Shown here one piece after another: positions 44,360-55,925 of a DNA stretch of 64,000 nt. A program made the position numbers and the translations under genes. This DNA comes from Shinisaurus crocodilurus (lineage: Eukaryota > Chordata > Lepidosauria > Squamata > Shinisauridae). Each line of letters begins with the position of its first letter. Position 1 is the first letter of the stretch. The DNA lies in assembly GCA_021292165.1 (NCBI GenBank), contig CM037878.1, positions 2,728,001-2,792,000 on the forward strand, read 5' to 3'. The notes beneath the pieces were generated by a model. It was given only the letters and a program-made list of their open reading frames with translations. It was not told the DNA's origin and made no database searches.

Positions 44360-45225
44360 GAGGGGGGGGCACTAGCCCACTGCAGGGCCGGCACTGTTTG
44401 GAGACGGCGCACGGATGATGGCGGAACGACAGGAGGAGAAGGCACTTGTGCGCCACGAAACGAGAGAGAGGCAGTTCTCCCAGTGCCTGAAGAAAATGAT
44501 TGTTTTGCCCAATGTGTTTCGGGGGGAAATCTCTTTCCTTCTTCAGGGGCGTCAATTAAAATTCCACCGTGAAACATTGTTATTATTTTATATAACGCTC
44601 CTAAGAAACCGAAATACACAATAAGTTGCATCAATTAATGTTGTCCACGGAATACACAGATGGTAACATTTATAAAACCTACGGTACCCATTTTTAAAAA
44701 GTCATTGTTTTAAAACTATTATTTGATTTGCACTCTTGTTTTTTACATCCACGCACTGGTGTATAAACCCCCCCCAACATTGTTAAGTTGGCAAGGCTTC
44801 CCATTAGTAAGACTGGTCATAAAATCAACTGAGATAAAAACCGCGACAACATTACAAAACATTATTAATGGTTTAAGGGCACGCGCGGAGTTGTAGGCCT
44901 TTTTTCTGTCTAAACTTAGGACTAGGCCCTAAGACACTCTTAAAATCTACGGTATTAACATATCTAAAAAGGGGCAGGCACCTGTTGCTGCTTGGAGATG
45001 CTGCATGGGTGATGGAGACGAGGGAGTTCCTAGAAGAGCGTAACGGCGCACAAAAGAGGAGGCAGTTCCTTAAGAATACGGAGCCCAAGCTCTTTAAGAG
45101 GTGCCACTTAAAACCAGTCTCCCGGAGGAAGTGCAAGGACGCGGCCAGAAGGGGAGCCTGCCCGCTGCCGTATTGTGTGACTCAGCCATGTCACATTTTG
45201 GAATCAGGGTTGTAAAGGGAGAACC

Positions 45226-45462
45226 AGAGTGTGTTGTATGGTGCAGCGGCGAGAGTGCTGGACTAGGACGGGGGAGACCCGGGTTCTAGTCCCTGCGCTG
45301 CCATGAAGCTCACTGTCGGTTTGGGACAGTCACTGCCACTTGGCCTAACCTACCCCACAGGGTTGTTGTGAGGATAAAATGGAGAGGAGGAGGATCGTGT
45401 ACACTGCCTTGCACACCTTGAAGGAAAGGTGGGCTATAAAGGTAACAAATCATTAAATAATA
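45226..45462 (+). mobile_element. SINE-A, diverged
   Basis: Head TGTTGTATGGTGCAGCGGCG, box B GGTTCTAGTCC, body CCCCACAGGGTTGTTGTGAG. Confidence 0.78.
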
Positions 45463-45627
45463 TGAGCAAATACAAAGGGGACATTTTGCTGTGAAAGCCG
45501 CCCCGGACCAAGGAACCCTCCCTCGACACACGTGACGACAGGGCGTCTTGCTCATCAACAAGTCATTTTTAGCCTGCCCTCTTGCGGACGCTCCGTGTGG
45601 GTCCCGCCTTCTTCCTGCTCACCGCCT

Positions 45628-45665
45628 CATAGAATAAGTAGAGTTGGAAGGGGCCTACAAGGCCT
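45628..45665 (-). mobile_element. CR1 3' tail fragment
   Basis: About 38 bp of CR1 3' UTR in reverse orientation (CATAGAATAAGTAGAGTTGG on +). Confidence 0.7.
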
Positions 45666-46469
45666 CGCCTGCTCACCGCCCCCGCCATGTTATCCCCCCA
45701 TACTCACAGCACACACAGCCATATTTTAGCTCTGGCCCACTGTTGGCATCTATGCCCGGCTTATTTCTCTGCTTGGGAAACCATCTGGGCCGTTTCGCTC
45801 TGACGCTGTGCAAAGCGAGTGGGTGGCCGGTTCAGTCTCCGCTGGCCAGAAAGATTTGTGGCACCAGAGATGACACAGATTGATCACGGGGCGCTGGGGC
45901 TTCTGTCCCCTCCCCGTGGCAGCGGAGCAGGGAGAGGCTACAGGGAGACAGATGCTGCAAATCAGGTTTGCCCCAAATGAAGCCAGTGAGTCTTGCTGCT
46001 GGTTCAGCTGAAACCCAGCTCGGCTCTGAGAACAGGGCCCGGCTTCTTACAACGGCTGTGCCTGAACAGACATGTGATCTTTTGCATTTGTTGGTGATAA
46101 GGTTCTCCTGAAAGCAGCACCAAAAGACGTCCAAGCTTTTGCTCAGATACTTCTCCCAAAATGACGGTGGCAGCGTCATTCTCTCTGGAAGCTTTGCTTC
46201 TAACGGTTTGGCCCTCCTTCTTGCTATGGAAGCATTTTAAATGCTGGAACGGGAACTGCTGCCTCCCGCTTGGTGCCTCCCCAGACACCGTCTGCCTCTC
46301 CCGCAGTTACGGAAGATCAAGCCGCCTATCAAGCCTCGTTTCATCCGCCCACTGTTTCATCGTGGTACTTTGGGGTGGCGGAAGGATGGCCATGCAACGA
46401 GATAAGAGAACCAGAAGCCGGTGACTGATCATGAGCAATGATTCTGGGAGCCGAGCATGCAAGCATGCA

Positions 46470-46870
46470 ATGGTTGAAAGAGTCGAACGGTTGAAAGAGC
46501 TGGATATATTTAGCCTGGAGAAGAGAAGATTCAGGGAAGACAAGATAGCAGTCTTCAAATATCGGAAAGGTTGTCATGCGGAAGACGGAGCGGGCTTGCT
46601 CTCTGCTGCTCCCCAGGGCAGGGCTGGGACCAGAGGGTGAAATTGCAGGGAAGCAGATTTCAGCGTCACATGAGGAGACACTTCCCAACAGTGAGAGCTG
46701 CTCAGCAGTGGAACAGATTCTGCCTCGGGAGTTCTCCCTCACTGGAGATGTTTAAGTAGAGGCTGGACAGCCATCTGTCAGGGATGCCGTGGTCGCACCC
46801 TGCAGTGCAGAGCCTGCATTGAGCAGGGGGTTGGACTAGATGACCTCCAAGGACACTTCCAACTCTATAG
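46470..46870 (+). mobile_element. CR1-D-like LINE 3' end
   Basis: Frames show FSLEKRRFREDKIAVFKYRK, then LPTVRAAQQWN-like sequence, then the 3' UTR with TTGAGCAGGGGGTTGGACTA. Several frameshifts; old. Confidence 0.78.
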
Positions 46871-47024
46871 GTGGGCAAGACCTTTGCTGCAGCATTCACA
46901 CTGGGGCCAGCTGCTCAAAGTTTGGCCCAGCACCACCGCTTGCTCTGTACAACCACAAAGGACTCTGGGACAGGCCTAGAAGAAATAAAACAGGCAGAGA
47001 AAGGGTGGATCAGCAGAACAATTC

Positions 47025-47074
47025 AAACAGGACAGGACAAATTCCTGCAGGAAGAGAAGGCTGTCAATGGCTAC
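47025..47074 (+). mobile_element. CR1-C-like fragment, left part (split by an L2)
   Basis: Encodes DKFLQEEKAVNGY at the end of the CR1-C C-terminus. The family's next bases resume at about 49167, after the L2. Confidence 0.65.
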
Positions 47075-48499
47075 TATTCAATCGTCTATTTGCCACCCAG
47101 CGGAGCTTTTTAGGGTTGTCCGGGGCCTCTTACATGCTGGCCCCAAGGACATTCTGGACCCCTCTGAGGCCTGCTGTAATATTTTTGCTAGGCACTTCCA
47201 GGAAAAATATTCTTGCATCCGCCAGGACTTGGACTCCAATCTTAGGGCAGTGGAATCAGGTGAGGTTCCCAGAGTACAGCCTGGTCATGTCTTCTTGGAT
47301 GAGTTTCAGTTCGTACAGCTTGAGGATGTTGACAAGGTGCTTGGACAGGTTCGTGCAACCACGTCCGTACTGGATCCTTGCCCCTCTTGGCTCATAAAAA
47401 CCAGCAAGGGGGGAACAGCTGGCTGGGCCAGGGAGGTGATCAATGCCTCTTTATGGGAGGGAGTGGTCCCGGGCCGCTTGAAAGAAGCAGTGGTGAGACC
47501 ACTCCTGAAGAAACCCTCCCTGGACCCGGAATATCTTAATAACTTTAGGCCGGTGGCGAATGTTCCTTTCCTGGGCAAGGTCCTTGAGTGGGTGGTGGCC
47601 AACCAGCTCCAGGTGCTCTTGGATGAGACTGCCTATCTGGATCCATTTCAGTCGGGGTTCAGGCCTGGTTTTGGCACGGAAACAGCTTTGGTTGCCCTGT
47701 ATGATGACCTCTGTTGGGAGAGAGACAGGAGGAATGTGACCCTGTTGATACTCCTAGATCTCTCAGCGGCTTTTGATACCATCGACCATGGTATCCTTCT
47801 GGAGCGGCTGTCTGAGTTGGGAGTGTGGGGTACTGCATTGCAGTGGTTACGCTCCTACTTGGATGGCCAGCTCCAGAAGGTGGTGCTTGGGGAATGTTGC
47901 TCGGCCCCATGGACCTTCCAGTATGGGGTTCCTCAGGGGTCGGTCTTATCCCCCATGCTATTCAACATCTACATGAAACTGCTGAGCGGGGTCATCCGGA
48001 GTTTAGAGCTCTATTTCTCCTTTTCATCCTCAGCAGGTGAGGCTGTGGATGTGCCGAACCGGTGCCTGGCTGTGACAATGGACTGGATGAGGGCTAGCAG
48101 AGGCTCAATCCAGACAAGACTGAGATGCTGTTAGTGGGTGGTTCCTCTGACCGGATGGAGGGAGTTCAACCTGTTCTGGATGGAGTTGCACTCCCATTGA
48201 AGGAGCAGGTTTGTAGCTTGGGGGTTCTCCTTGAGCCATCTCTGTCACTTGAGGCTCAGGTTGCCTCAGTGGCACGGAGTGCCTTCTACCAGCTTTGGCT
48301 GGTGGCCCAGCTATGCCCCTATCTGGACAGGGATAGCCTGGTTTCAGTAATCCACGCTCTGGTAATCTCCAAGTTAGATTACTGCAATGCTCTCTACATG
48401 GGGCTGCCCTTGAAGACTGTTCAGAAGCTGCAGCTTGTGCAAAATGCAGCAGCCAGACTAATTACCGGGACCAAAAAGAGGAGGATGAGGATAATGTAA
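47067..48499 (+). pseudogene. L2 reverse transcriptase, catalytic motif deleted
   Basis: Strong L2 RT features are present: LLKKPSLDPEYLNNFRPVAN, LDPFQSGFRPGFGTETALVA, LLDLSAAFDTIDHGILLERL and GVPQGSVLSPMLFNIYMKLL. Where the family has the YADD box, the frame passes straight from VIRSLE to LYFSFSSS, so a short in-frame deletion removed the catalytic Asp pair (around 48003-48010). A frameshift near 48100-48125 moves the rest into a second frame (VQPVLDGVALPLKEQV to NAAARLITGT), which a SINE fragment then cuts. Inactive. Confidence 0.85.
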
Positions 48500-49166
48500 G
48501 CTGCCTTGGGTTCCTTGCAGGAAAAAAGGTGGGGTATAAATATAATAAATAAATAAATAAATAAATAAATAGGTCCGAACATATAACTCCTGTTCTGGCC
48601 CGCTTGCACTGGCTGCCTATATGCTCCCGAGCCCGATTCAAGGTGCTGGTTTCGACCTATAAATCCCTACACAGCTTGGGACCGCAATACCTGATGGAAC
48701 GCCTCTCCTGAGTCCCAACCACAATCTACGTTCAACATTACGTTCAGCATCTGGGACCTTCCTCCGACTGCCACCTCCACGTGGGGCTCAGAGGGCAATG
48801 ACAAGGGGAAGGGCCTTTTCTGTGGTAGCCCCCCAACTGTGGAACAAGCTCCCCCCTGAGGCCTGCCTGGTGCCAACTCTATTATCTTTTCGGCGCCAGG
48901 TTACGACTGCCCTCTACGTTGAGACTTTTAATAATTAAATGGTATATGGTGGGGTGGTAAATTGGTTTTAGCAGTCGTGTTTTCATTAACTTGTTTTTTT
49001 AAAAAAATTTAAATTGGTTTTTTAAAATTTCATAATGTTTTAATTATATTTTAACTGTATTTTATTGTTTGTTTTTAATTATTGTTGTACACCGCCCAGA
49101 GAGCTTCGGCTATTGGGCGGTATAGAAAATGAATGAATGAATGAATGAATAAATAAATAAATAATA
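47075..49166 (+). mobile_element. L2-type LINE, nested in a CR1-C copy
   Basis: Frames at 47067-48134 and 48125-48499 encode an L2 RT, followed after a SINE fragment (48472-48571) by the rest of the C-terminus. The 3' end reads CCGCCCAGAGAGCTTCGGCT and a (GAAT)n/(AAAT)n tail to 49166. It interrupts a CR1-C element. Confidence 0.88.
48472..48571 (+). mobile_element. SINE-A 3' fragment inserted in an L2
   Basis: Tail part only (GTAAGCTGCCTTGGGTTCCT to (AAAT)n), splitting the L2 C-terminal coding region. Confidence 0.82.
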
Positions 49167-49338
49167 GTCCAGGTGGCTCTATGCTACCTCTAGTATCAGA
49201 GGCAGGAAGGCGCTGTTGCACTCATGTCCTGCTTGTGGGATCCTGTGGGCAGCTGGTTGGCCACTGTGTGAACAGAATGCTGGACTAGATCAACCCTTGG
49301 TCTGATCCAGCAGGGCTCTTCTTATGTTCTCATGTTCA
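49167..49338 (+). mobile_element. CR1-C-like 3' end, right part (split by an L2)
   Basis: Starts AGTCCAGGTGGCTCTATGCT and ends TCCAGCAGGGCTCTTCTTAT, the 3' UTR whose upstream part lies at 47025-47074. Confidence 0.75.
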
Positions 49339-49582
49339 CAGTACTGGACTCAGATATTTGGTTCAATATACCCATTAACTTGGCCACTTCAAAACCACTT
49401 CCGTGTGGGTAAGCTAACACATGGCATCCCAGTAACAAAAGGGCAAAAGATGGGCTCTGTTCAGTTACATTTATGTAAGCTGCGTTTCAGCATAGAGAAT
49501 GAGGACTGAGGGGTTGTTAAATGCTCTCCAAAAGCTTCATGGAAAAGCCAGATTTTTGAGGATGGATTTGAAGGCAGAGAGC

Positions 49583-49759
49583 CAGGGCCGGTGCTACCAT
49601 TAGGCCAACTAGGCAGCCGCCTAGGGCGCAGGGCTAAAGGGGGCGCCAGAAACGCCTTGAAAAAAAAACAACACACCGCTGAAATGCATATTTTACCAAC
49701 TTGGGGGCGCTAAATATCTGATCTTGCCTAGGGCACCAAACTGCCTTGCACCGGTCCTG
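49583..49759. mobile_element. hAT MITE, CAGGGCCGGTGC ends
   Basis: Ends CAGGGCCGGTGC and GCACCGGTCCTG; exact 8-bp duplication CAGAGAGC at 49575-49582 and 49760-49767. 177 bp. Confidence 0.9.
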
Positions 49760-49767
49760 CAGAGAGC

Positions 49768-50715
49768 ATCACACTGGTGATCTGGGAGGTGGTTCCAAAC
49801 ACACAGAGCAGCAAGGGAGAAGGGGGTAGAGCCACTTAAGGTGAGATCTTCTGATGGAGGTGGTGGAGTTGGAGGGGCAGAGGTCTGGGCAGGGATAAGC
49901 CAGGATAGAAGAGCAGACAGGGCAGGTGGGCCACAAAAGGCCTTGCAGGCAAGGACAAAGAGTTTGTGCTTGATCCGGGAATGGACAGGAAGTCATTCTA
50001 GGTGTAACCTGGCCAAACTGGAGAACCAACTGGCATTAGTTCAAGTCAATGAGATGACTGATGACAGCACCCTCCTTACCTTTGTGTCTAGCAGTTTCCT
50101 TGCCAGCCCAGCTTAATAAGGCAGTCATGCAGCTGCTCCAAGAAATTTACAGAGACATCAGATGCTCAGATGTGGCATGCTTCAAAGTATAATAGGCTCC
50201 TGAAAGACTGAGCTGGTTTGCATGTTATTCAGGTACTGTAGTTGGTACTATGAAGGTGAATCGTGTGGGTGGCCAGCCATACGTTCGACCGCTTGAGGAG
50301 GAGCTCTCCACATCAGTCAGGCCCATAGAAATGACACTGCTGTCTGCATGGGGGCAGCTCTTCATACAAATGGGTCACGATGGCTTGGCCCGCATGTGAC
50401 TCTTGGACCCAGAGGTGAAAACACTTCTAGGATAATATATGAACCAACCTTAAGACTGGCGGGGGTTCAGGTTCCAGTGAGGCAAAGGGCACGGTCCATC
50501 TGCTGCCACTGGTGTCTCCTTTGTGCAAAGTGGCTCTCCTTCATCAAACATGCATAATGGGAAGTGACAGTGGAAGCAATCAGGTTATTGGGGGATGCAT
50601 CACTAACAACTCTGCCTACACAACACTGTCAAAAGATTCAATTGTTAGTAACCGAATTATGGAGAAGGCGTTGCCACCGGAAGGTGTCAGAGTTCTTTAG
50701 GTAGTAGTAGTAGTA

Positions 50716-50766
<51 letters not shown>

Positions 50767-51249
50767 GTGATCTTAGAGAACTGTGCTCAGTATGAATTGT
50801 TCATCAATAATGAAACAGCATTACAGATTAATAAGTCAGGCAATTCTGAAACATGAAGCAGTTCCTTGTACAGTTTCTTGTTCCTTGGAAAGGATTTCTT
50901 TGGAAATAAGTTGTTCATTGGTCAAGGCACCTGATCAAAATATCCATCACTTTCTCTTTACAAGGACAGGGAAGATGTTTTTCTTTCCTTCATGTGACAT
51001 CAGCATGAGAAAAGTCCTTCCTTCCAAAGGATTTTGTGACACTTAAAGACTTACCAATTTATGACGGCACAAATCAGAAACAGATTGTGGTTTGATTTCT
51101 TAAGTACTTTCCACTGATGTAGGTTTTCTGGAAAATTTTGAACTGGAAATTAATTGGCATAGGAAAAAGTTCAGTTTGCATCCTAACATTTTTCAATGAA
51201 AATTAAGTTAATTTGCATAGGGTCATTTGCATCAGAAACTTTTCAGATG
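49768..51249. other. Intergenic DNA
   Basis: Bases 49500-50030 look like an old LINE remnant of unknown family. Bases 50780-51240 are AT-rich and unique, with no gene recognised. Confidence 0.4.
50701..50767. repeat. (AGT)n(AAT)n microsatellite
   Basis: Five AGT-type units then about 16 AAT units. Confidence 0.96.
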
Positions 51250-51599
51250 TCCTAGAGCAGGGGTCTTCAAACTACGGCCTGCGGGCCGAATCCGGCCCAG
51301 CATGCCCTTCCATCTGGCCCAGCGGCTGCCCACCGGTGTCCGCACGGGCTCTCCGCCGCCCGCACGGGCTCACAAATTAATCTTCACTTTCCGCGGAGAG
51401 CCGGCCCGCTGCCCGCGCTGGTCCTGTCGCGTCACTTCCGGCGCGACGGGACCCTGCTCCGGCGCGCTGGACCCCTGCGCTCTGTTCAAAACAGAGCGCG
51501 GGCGGAGTTCCAGCGCGCCGGAGCAGTTGCTCCGGCGGCACGCAGGACCAGGTAGGAGCCGGGGGGGAGCCAGGGGGGGAGCCGGCGGCGGCGTTTGGT

Positions 51600-51830
51600 G
51601 CTCCGGGGGGGCGGGTGGCTCGTGTCCCACTTCCCGGCGCTCAGCTGCGCTTCCTCCAGCGGAGATGCTGGCCGTGACGCTGCCGCCCGCCCTGCAGGGC
51701 TCCGGGCGGGTGGGCAGCTCGTGCCCCACCGCTGGGTCAACCGCGCCTCCACCGGAGGAGACACTGGCCCAGGCGCTGCCACCCGCCCTGCAGGGCTCCG
51801 GGCGAGCGGATGGCTCCCGCCCCACTTCCC
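51600..51830. repeat. 90-bp GC-rich tandem repeat in the hAT-like element
   Basis: CGCCCTGCAGGGCTCCGGGC recurs at 90-bp spacing (about 51687 and 51777), with a more diverged third unit upstream. Confidence 0.75.
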
Positions 51831-51837
51831 AGCGCTC

Positions 51838-51912
51838 AGACATGTCTACTCAAAAGTAAGCCCTACTGAGTTCAATTGGGATTACTCCCAGGAAACAGGA
51901 TTGCAGCATTAG
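51838..51912. repeat. Short palindromic interspersed repeat (GTCTACTCAG type)
   Basis: ACATGTCTACTCAAAAGTAA facing GGGATTACTCCCAGGAAAC, nested in the hAT-like element. Confidence 0.65.
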
Positions 51913-52464
51913 AATATTTTTACCCCACTTTCCTTTCAAATTGAAGTTCAAGTTCAAGTTCAATTTTTTTAAAACCAAGATCTAAAAATAAGAATAAAAA
52001 CAGAGAAGATTGGCCCCCTCTCTGATCTCTTTCCAGCAGGTGGTCAAGACATTTTTATTCTGCCAAGCTTTTGGTGTGTTTTAAACTTGACTGCTTGGCT
52101 TTGTTTTATTTGTGTTAAATGCTCTCAATTTTTTTAAAAAATATAACAATATTTTAAATAGTAGTACATTACCTTTAGGGACCCTCTTGTGGGCCAAAAG
52201 GCAGTATAGCAATGTTTTTATAAAAAAAATAATTGAATTAAAATCACACAATATAAATATTGTATTGTTTTTTCCTGTTTTTTTTTTTGCACTACAAATA
52301 AATATGTTCAGTATGCAAATCAAGCCTTTCTATGCCTTTTTAATGTATTTCAATTTTAGACAGAAAATTAATTTATTATTAATTTATTATTAATTTATTA
52401 TTAATTTATAATAACCTTCCATTTTATCAAGTAAAAAAAAAAGGACCCGAGTCCTTTTTTTTTT

Positions 52465-52600
52465 TACTTTATTTATTTATTTTATTTATTATATTTATCA
52501 ATCGCCCATCTGGCCGGTCACCCGGCCACCCTGGGCGATGTACAATTAAAATACAGCAACAACACAATAAAATATAACAATTAAAATACTTGATCCATTC
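52465..52600 (-). mobile_element. L2-like 3' tail inside a hAT element
   Basis: TTTATTTATTATATTTATCA followed by CGCCCATCTGGCCGGTCACC and GGGCGATGTACAATTAAAAT, an L2-family tail in reverse orientation. Confidence 0.55.
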
Positions 52601-52847
52601 GTTCATATTTTTTTCAAACTATAGTCCGGCCCCCCAACAGTCTGAGGGACAATGAACTGGCCCCCTGTTTAAAAAGTTTGAGGACCCCTGCTATAGTGAC
52701 AGATGTATTTTCAGGCTAAACCAGAGCAGAGCAGAAGCAAATGGCCCATTGCAGAGGGCATATTTAGTAGCCTGGTGAAGCGAGGACCCTCTTCCGGTCT
52801 TTTGCTCACTGCTCTTGCTCTGGAGTCCATCAGAGGCATGCCAAGAA

Positions 52848-52910
52848 ATGTGTGCATTTGAGTTCAATGGGACTTACTCCCAGGTAAATGGATATAAGAT
52901 TGCAGCCTTA
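52848..52910. repeat. Short palindromic interspersed repeat, right half
   Basis: GAGTTCAATGGGACTTACTC and AGATTGCAGCCTTAA. Confidence 0.6.
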
Positions 52911-52936
52911 AAGGGGGGAAATGTCTTCCCCTAAAA

Positions 52937-53056
52937 CAGCCTTCCCCAACCGTTGCCCTCCAGTTGTGTTGGAGTACAAATCCCAGCATCCCACAACTGG
53001 GGATGCTGGGAGCTGTAGTCCAAGACATCTGGAAGGCACCAGGTTGGGGAAGGCTG
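52937..53056. mobile_element. Palindromic MITE with hAT-like target duplication
   Basis: Arms CAGCCTTCCCCAACC and GGTTGGGGAAGGCTG; flanks CCCTAAAA (52929-52936) and CCTTAAAA (53057-53064) match 7 of 8. 120 bp. Confidence 0.88.
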
Positions 53057-53197
53057 CCTTAAAACAACAATTAAGGCTATATTGAAACATCATCTGCTAG
53101 TGGTTTTCAGCTGTTTCTAAAAACAGTGTCCATTTATCTCACTGGGAATCCCATCATGCACCACGGCTGTGTGACATCAGGACCCCCACATGCTTAC

Positions 53198-53340
53198 GGG
53201 GCTGTAGCTCAGAGCTAGAGTACCAGGTCTGAGTGCAGAAGGTTGCAAGTTCAAGCCCTGGCAACATCTCCAGGGTAAAGGACCAGGGGGCCAGGCTGGG
53301 GAAGACCCTCTCTGCCAGTCTCTGGAGAGCCACTGCTCGT
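53198..53340 (+). mobile_element. SINE-B (forward)
   Basis: GGGCTGTAGCTCAGAGCTAG with box B-like GTTCAAGCCCTGG, then CCAGGGTAAAGGACCAGG. The tail is truncated. Confidence 0.72.
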
Positions 53341-53457
53341 CCCCATTTCAGGGGCTACATTCAGATTCCCACGGTGGCTTCTTTTAAGAGCCCAGTCAAA
53401 TGTTCAGAAAGAGCACATGAAGGACACAAGCTCCACAGTCAGGCAATACCTTTATTA

Positions 53458-53545
53458 CAGTGTTCTCCAACCAAGCTACGCTGGCTGGGGCGTGCTGGGA
53501 GTTGTAGGCCAAAAACATCTGGGGACCCAAAGTTGGAGAGCACTG
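53458..53545. mobile_element. Palindromic MITE (CAGTGTTCTCCAACC family), shortened
   Basis: 88 bp with part of the left arm deleted; flanks CTTTATTA and TTTTATTA match 7 of 8. Confidence 0.88.
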
Positions 53546-53739
53546 TTTTATTAGGACCAGCCAAATATGCCCAAAATTGTGGGCAAGTGTTTGAGATCTC
53601 CAGATCTCTGAATTAGGCAAGAGGTTACAAAGGCAGAACGGTGGTGGGAGGACCAAAAAGTGGCTGATCGTTGAAGTCATGAAGTCTGGCCAAGTCTGAT
53701 GGACTGGAGGGAGGGCCGCCAACTTAAATGGATTAGGCT

Positions 53740-54245
53740 GTATTTTTATTTATTTATTTAGTGTACTTTTAAACTGCCCAATAGGTGAGCTTTTCTGGGT
53801 AGTGTACAATGTGTTAAAAACATACAATACAAACATTTTTTAAAAAACCCCAGTGCAGAATAAAACTAAGATAAAACCAGCAGCAAAGAATAAAACCATT
53901 ATGATATCACAAAACCAAATTAAAACCAGCAGCAAAATAGAGTACGAAAAGCACTAAAATGGTTCTTAAAATGCCTGGGAGAATAAAAAGGTCTTCAGCT
54001 GGTGCCGGAAAGACCATAATGTAGGTGCCCGTTAAGAGCATTCTGCAGATGGGGTTGAAATGGCCCTGTCCTTAGTAGCCCCCCCCCCCGCCTCACCTCA
54101 TTTGGTGGGGGCACCTGGCAGAGGACTTCATAATGACCTTAATGTCTGGGTAAGTAAATATGGGAAGAGAAGTTCCTTCAGGTAACCTGTCCGCAAGTCG
54201 TTTAGGGCTTTAAAGGTGCAAACCAGCACTTTGAATTGGGGTGTC
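53740..54245 (-). mobile_element. L2-type LINE 3' end
   Basis: Reverse L2 tail (TTTAAACTGCCCAATAGGTG), AT-rich UTR, then GTCGTTTAGGGCTTTAAAGG, the end of the coding region. Diverged. Confidence 0.7.
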
Positions 54246-54544
54246 CTGCGGCTTTCAGGTTATGGGTTTGCTTGTCCCAGCTGCTGCCCTAGGTGTAGCC
54301 TGAAAACCAGGTCATGGAACCTTTCTTATGGATCAGCATGGTTTACTTTGTTTTATGAATGATACAGTCAGCAAAGGAGGACTGTACCACATCAGAATGC
54401 ATGTACGGGAACCGCACGTTTTGAATGCTCTCCGTGGATTTTGCCCTGAATACACACAGTCAGCACATATTTCAAGAAAAGTATTTCAAGTCTAGAAGCC
54501 TTTTTCCTGGCATCCTCTCTTTTCACTGGCAGGGAGATTTTGAT

Positions 54545-54562
54545 GTGTGTGTGTGTGTGTGA
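54545..54562. repeat. (GT)n microsatellite
   Basis: Short GT run. Confidence 0.9.
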
Positions 54563-54639
54563 GCGGGAGAGCATTCCAAACACATGGTGGCTCTCCTGCA
54601 TTCTATGGTGATACAGACTTCAAAACTTGTGATTGTTTT

Positions 54640-54755
54640 TGATCAGAGGATGGACGGCCACCTGTCAGGGATGCTGTAGCAGCAGATTTCCTGCATCGGC
54701 GGCAGCGGGTGGACTAGGTGACCTCTGAAGTCCCCTCCACCTCTAGGATTCTATG
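54640..54755 (+). mobile_element. CR1-D-like LINE 3' tail
   Basis: Contains GGACGGCCACCTGTCAGGGA and GTGGACTAGGTGACCTCTGA followed by TCTAGGATTCTATGG. Confidence 0.78.
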
Positions 54756-55011
54756 GCAGTAATACTGGGGGGAGGGGGTTGGAAGAGTGGAACTGGCTCT
54801 ATGTCCCAGTTTCATTTTAAAAGATTAACACACTGGAGCTTTGGCTTAATTTGCTAACTCTGCCATTTGGCTGTATTATAGGAGCAATCAAGATGCTTCG
54901 AAATTTACATGCTACGCCTACTTGAGCCAAGGGAGGCCTTTTTCCAGTGAATTCTTAATGAAGCAACTTTTACAAAAGCCTGTTTTTATTGATCATGGGC
55001 TACCCTAAGTT

Positions 55012-55925
55012 ATGGGAATGCTTATCAAATTTGCAGATGACACAAAGTTGGGTGGAACAGCTAATACTCTGGAAGACAGAAACAAAATTCAAAGTGACCT
55101 CGATAGGCTGGAGCGCTGGGCCGAAAACAACAGAATGAAATTTAATAGGGATAAATGCCAATTGCTGCACCTAGGGAGAGGAAACCAAATGCACAGTTAC
55201 AGAATGGGGGACACTTGGCTCAACAATACTACAAGTGAGAAGGATCTTGGAATTGTGGTAGATCACAAACTGAATATGAGCCAGCAATGCGATGTGGCTG
55301 CAAAGAAGGCAAATGCTATTTTGGGCTGCATTAATAGAAGTATACCTTCCAAATCGCAGGAAGTGATAATTCCCCTTTACTCGGCACTGGTTAGGCCTCA
55401 TCTTGAGTACTGCGTCCAGTTCTGGGCACCTCACTTTAAGAAGGACATAGACAAACTGGAGAGGGTTCAGAGGAGGGCAACAAGGATGATAAAGGGACTG
55501 GAAACAAGGCCCTATGAGGAGAGACTGAAAGAACTGGGCATGTTTAGCCTTCAGAAGAGGAGACTGAGGGGAGATATGATCGCACTCTTCCAGTATTTGA
55601 AGGGATGTCACACAGAGGAGGGCAAAGATCTCTTCTCCTTCATCCCAGTTTGCAGGACACGGAATAATGGGCTCAAGTTACAGGAACCTAGATTCCACCT
55701 AAACATCAGGAAAAATTTCCTGACTGTCAGAGCAATAAGACAATGGAATCAACTACGTAGGGAGGTGGTGGGCTCTCCCACTCTGGAGGCATTCAAGGTG
55801 CAGCTGGACAGACATCTGTCAGGGATGCTTTGACCTGGATTCCTGCATTGAGCAGGGGGTTGGACTCGATGGCCTTGTAGGCCCCTTCCAACTCTACTTT
55901 TCTATGATTCTATGATTCTATGATT
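55012..55925 (+). mobile_element. CR1 LINE, 5'-truncated
   Basis: The frame is open at 55012-55833, starting just before the FADDTKLGGTAN motif and running to the CR1 C-terminus (DRHLSGML, stop). It is followed by the 3' UTR and the (TCTATGATT)n tail at about 55905-55925. Nearly identical in protein to the copy at 59375-60666; truncation is just upstream of the catalytic motif. Confidence 0.93.

Larger units (their letters stand above)
44368..46469. other. Intergenic DNA
   Basis: Contains one SINE-A and a small CR1 tail; nothing else recognised. Confidence 0.4.
51258..52690. mobile_element. hAT-like element, CAGGGGTC ends, GC-rich interior
   Basis: Ends CAGGGGTCTTCAAACT and AGTTTGAGGACCCCTG. 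The flanking octamers (TCCTAGAG, CTATAGTG) do not match well, so the target duplication is decayed. The interior has a GC-rich block (51280-51835) with a 90-bp tandem unit, a palindromic repeat and an L2-like tail. The 210-codon frame at 51227-51859 is a by-product of GC-richness. Confidence 0.72.

Noticed and set aside
51227..51859. 210-codon + frame in the hAT-like element
   Set aside because: GC-rich tandem repeat lacking stops in several frames on both strands; no protein domain.
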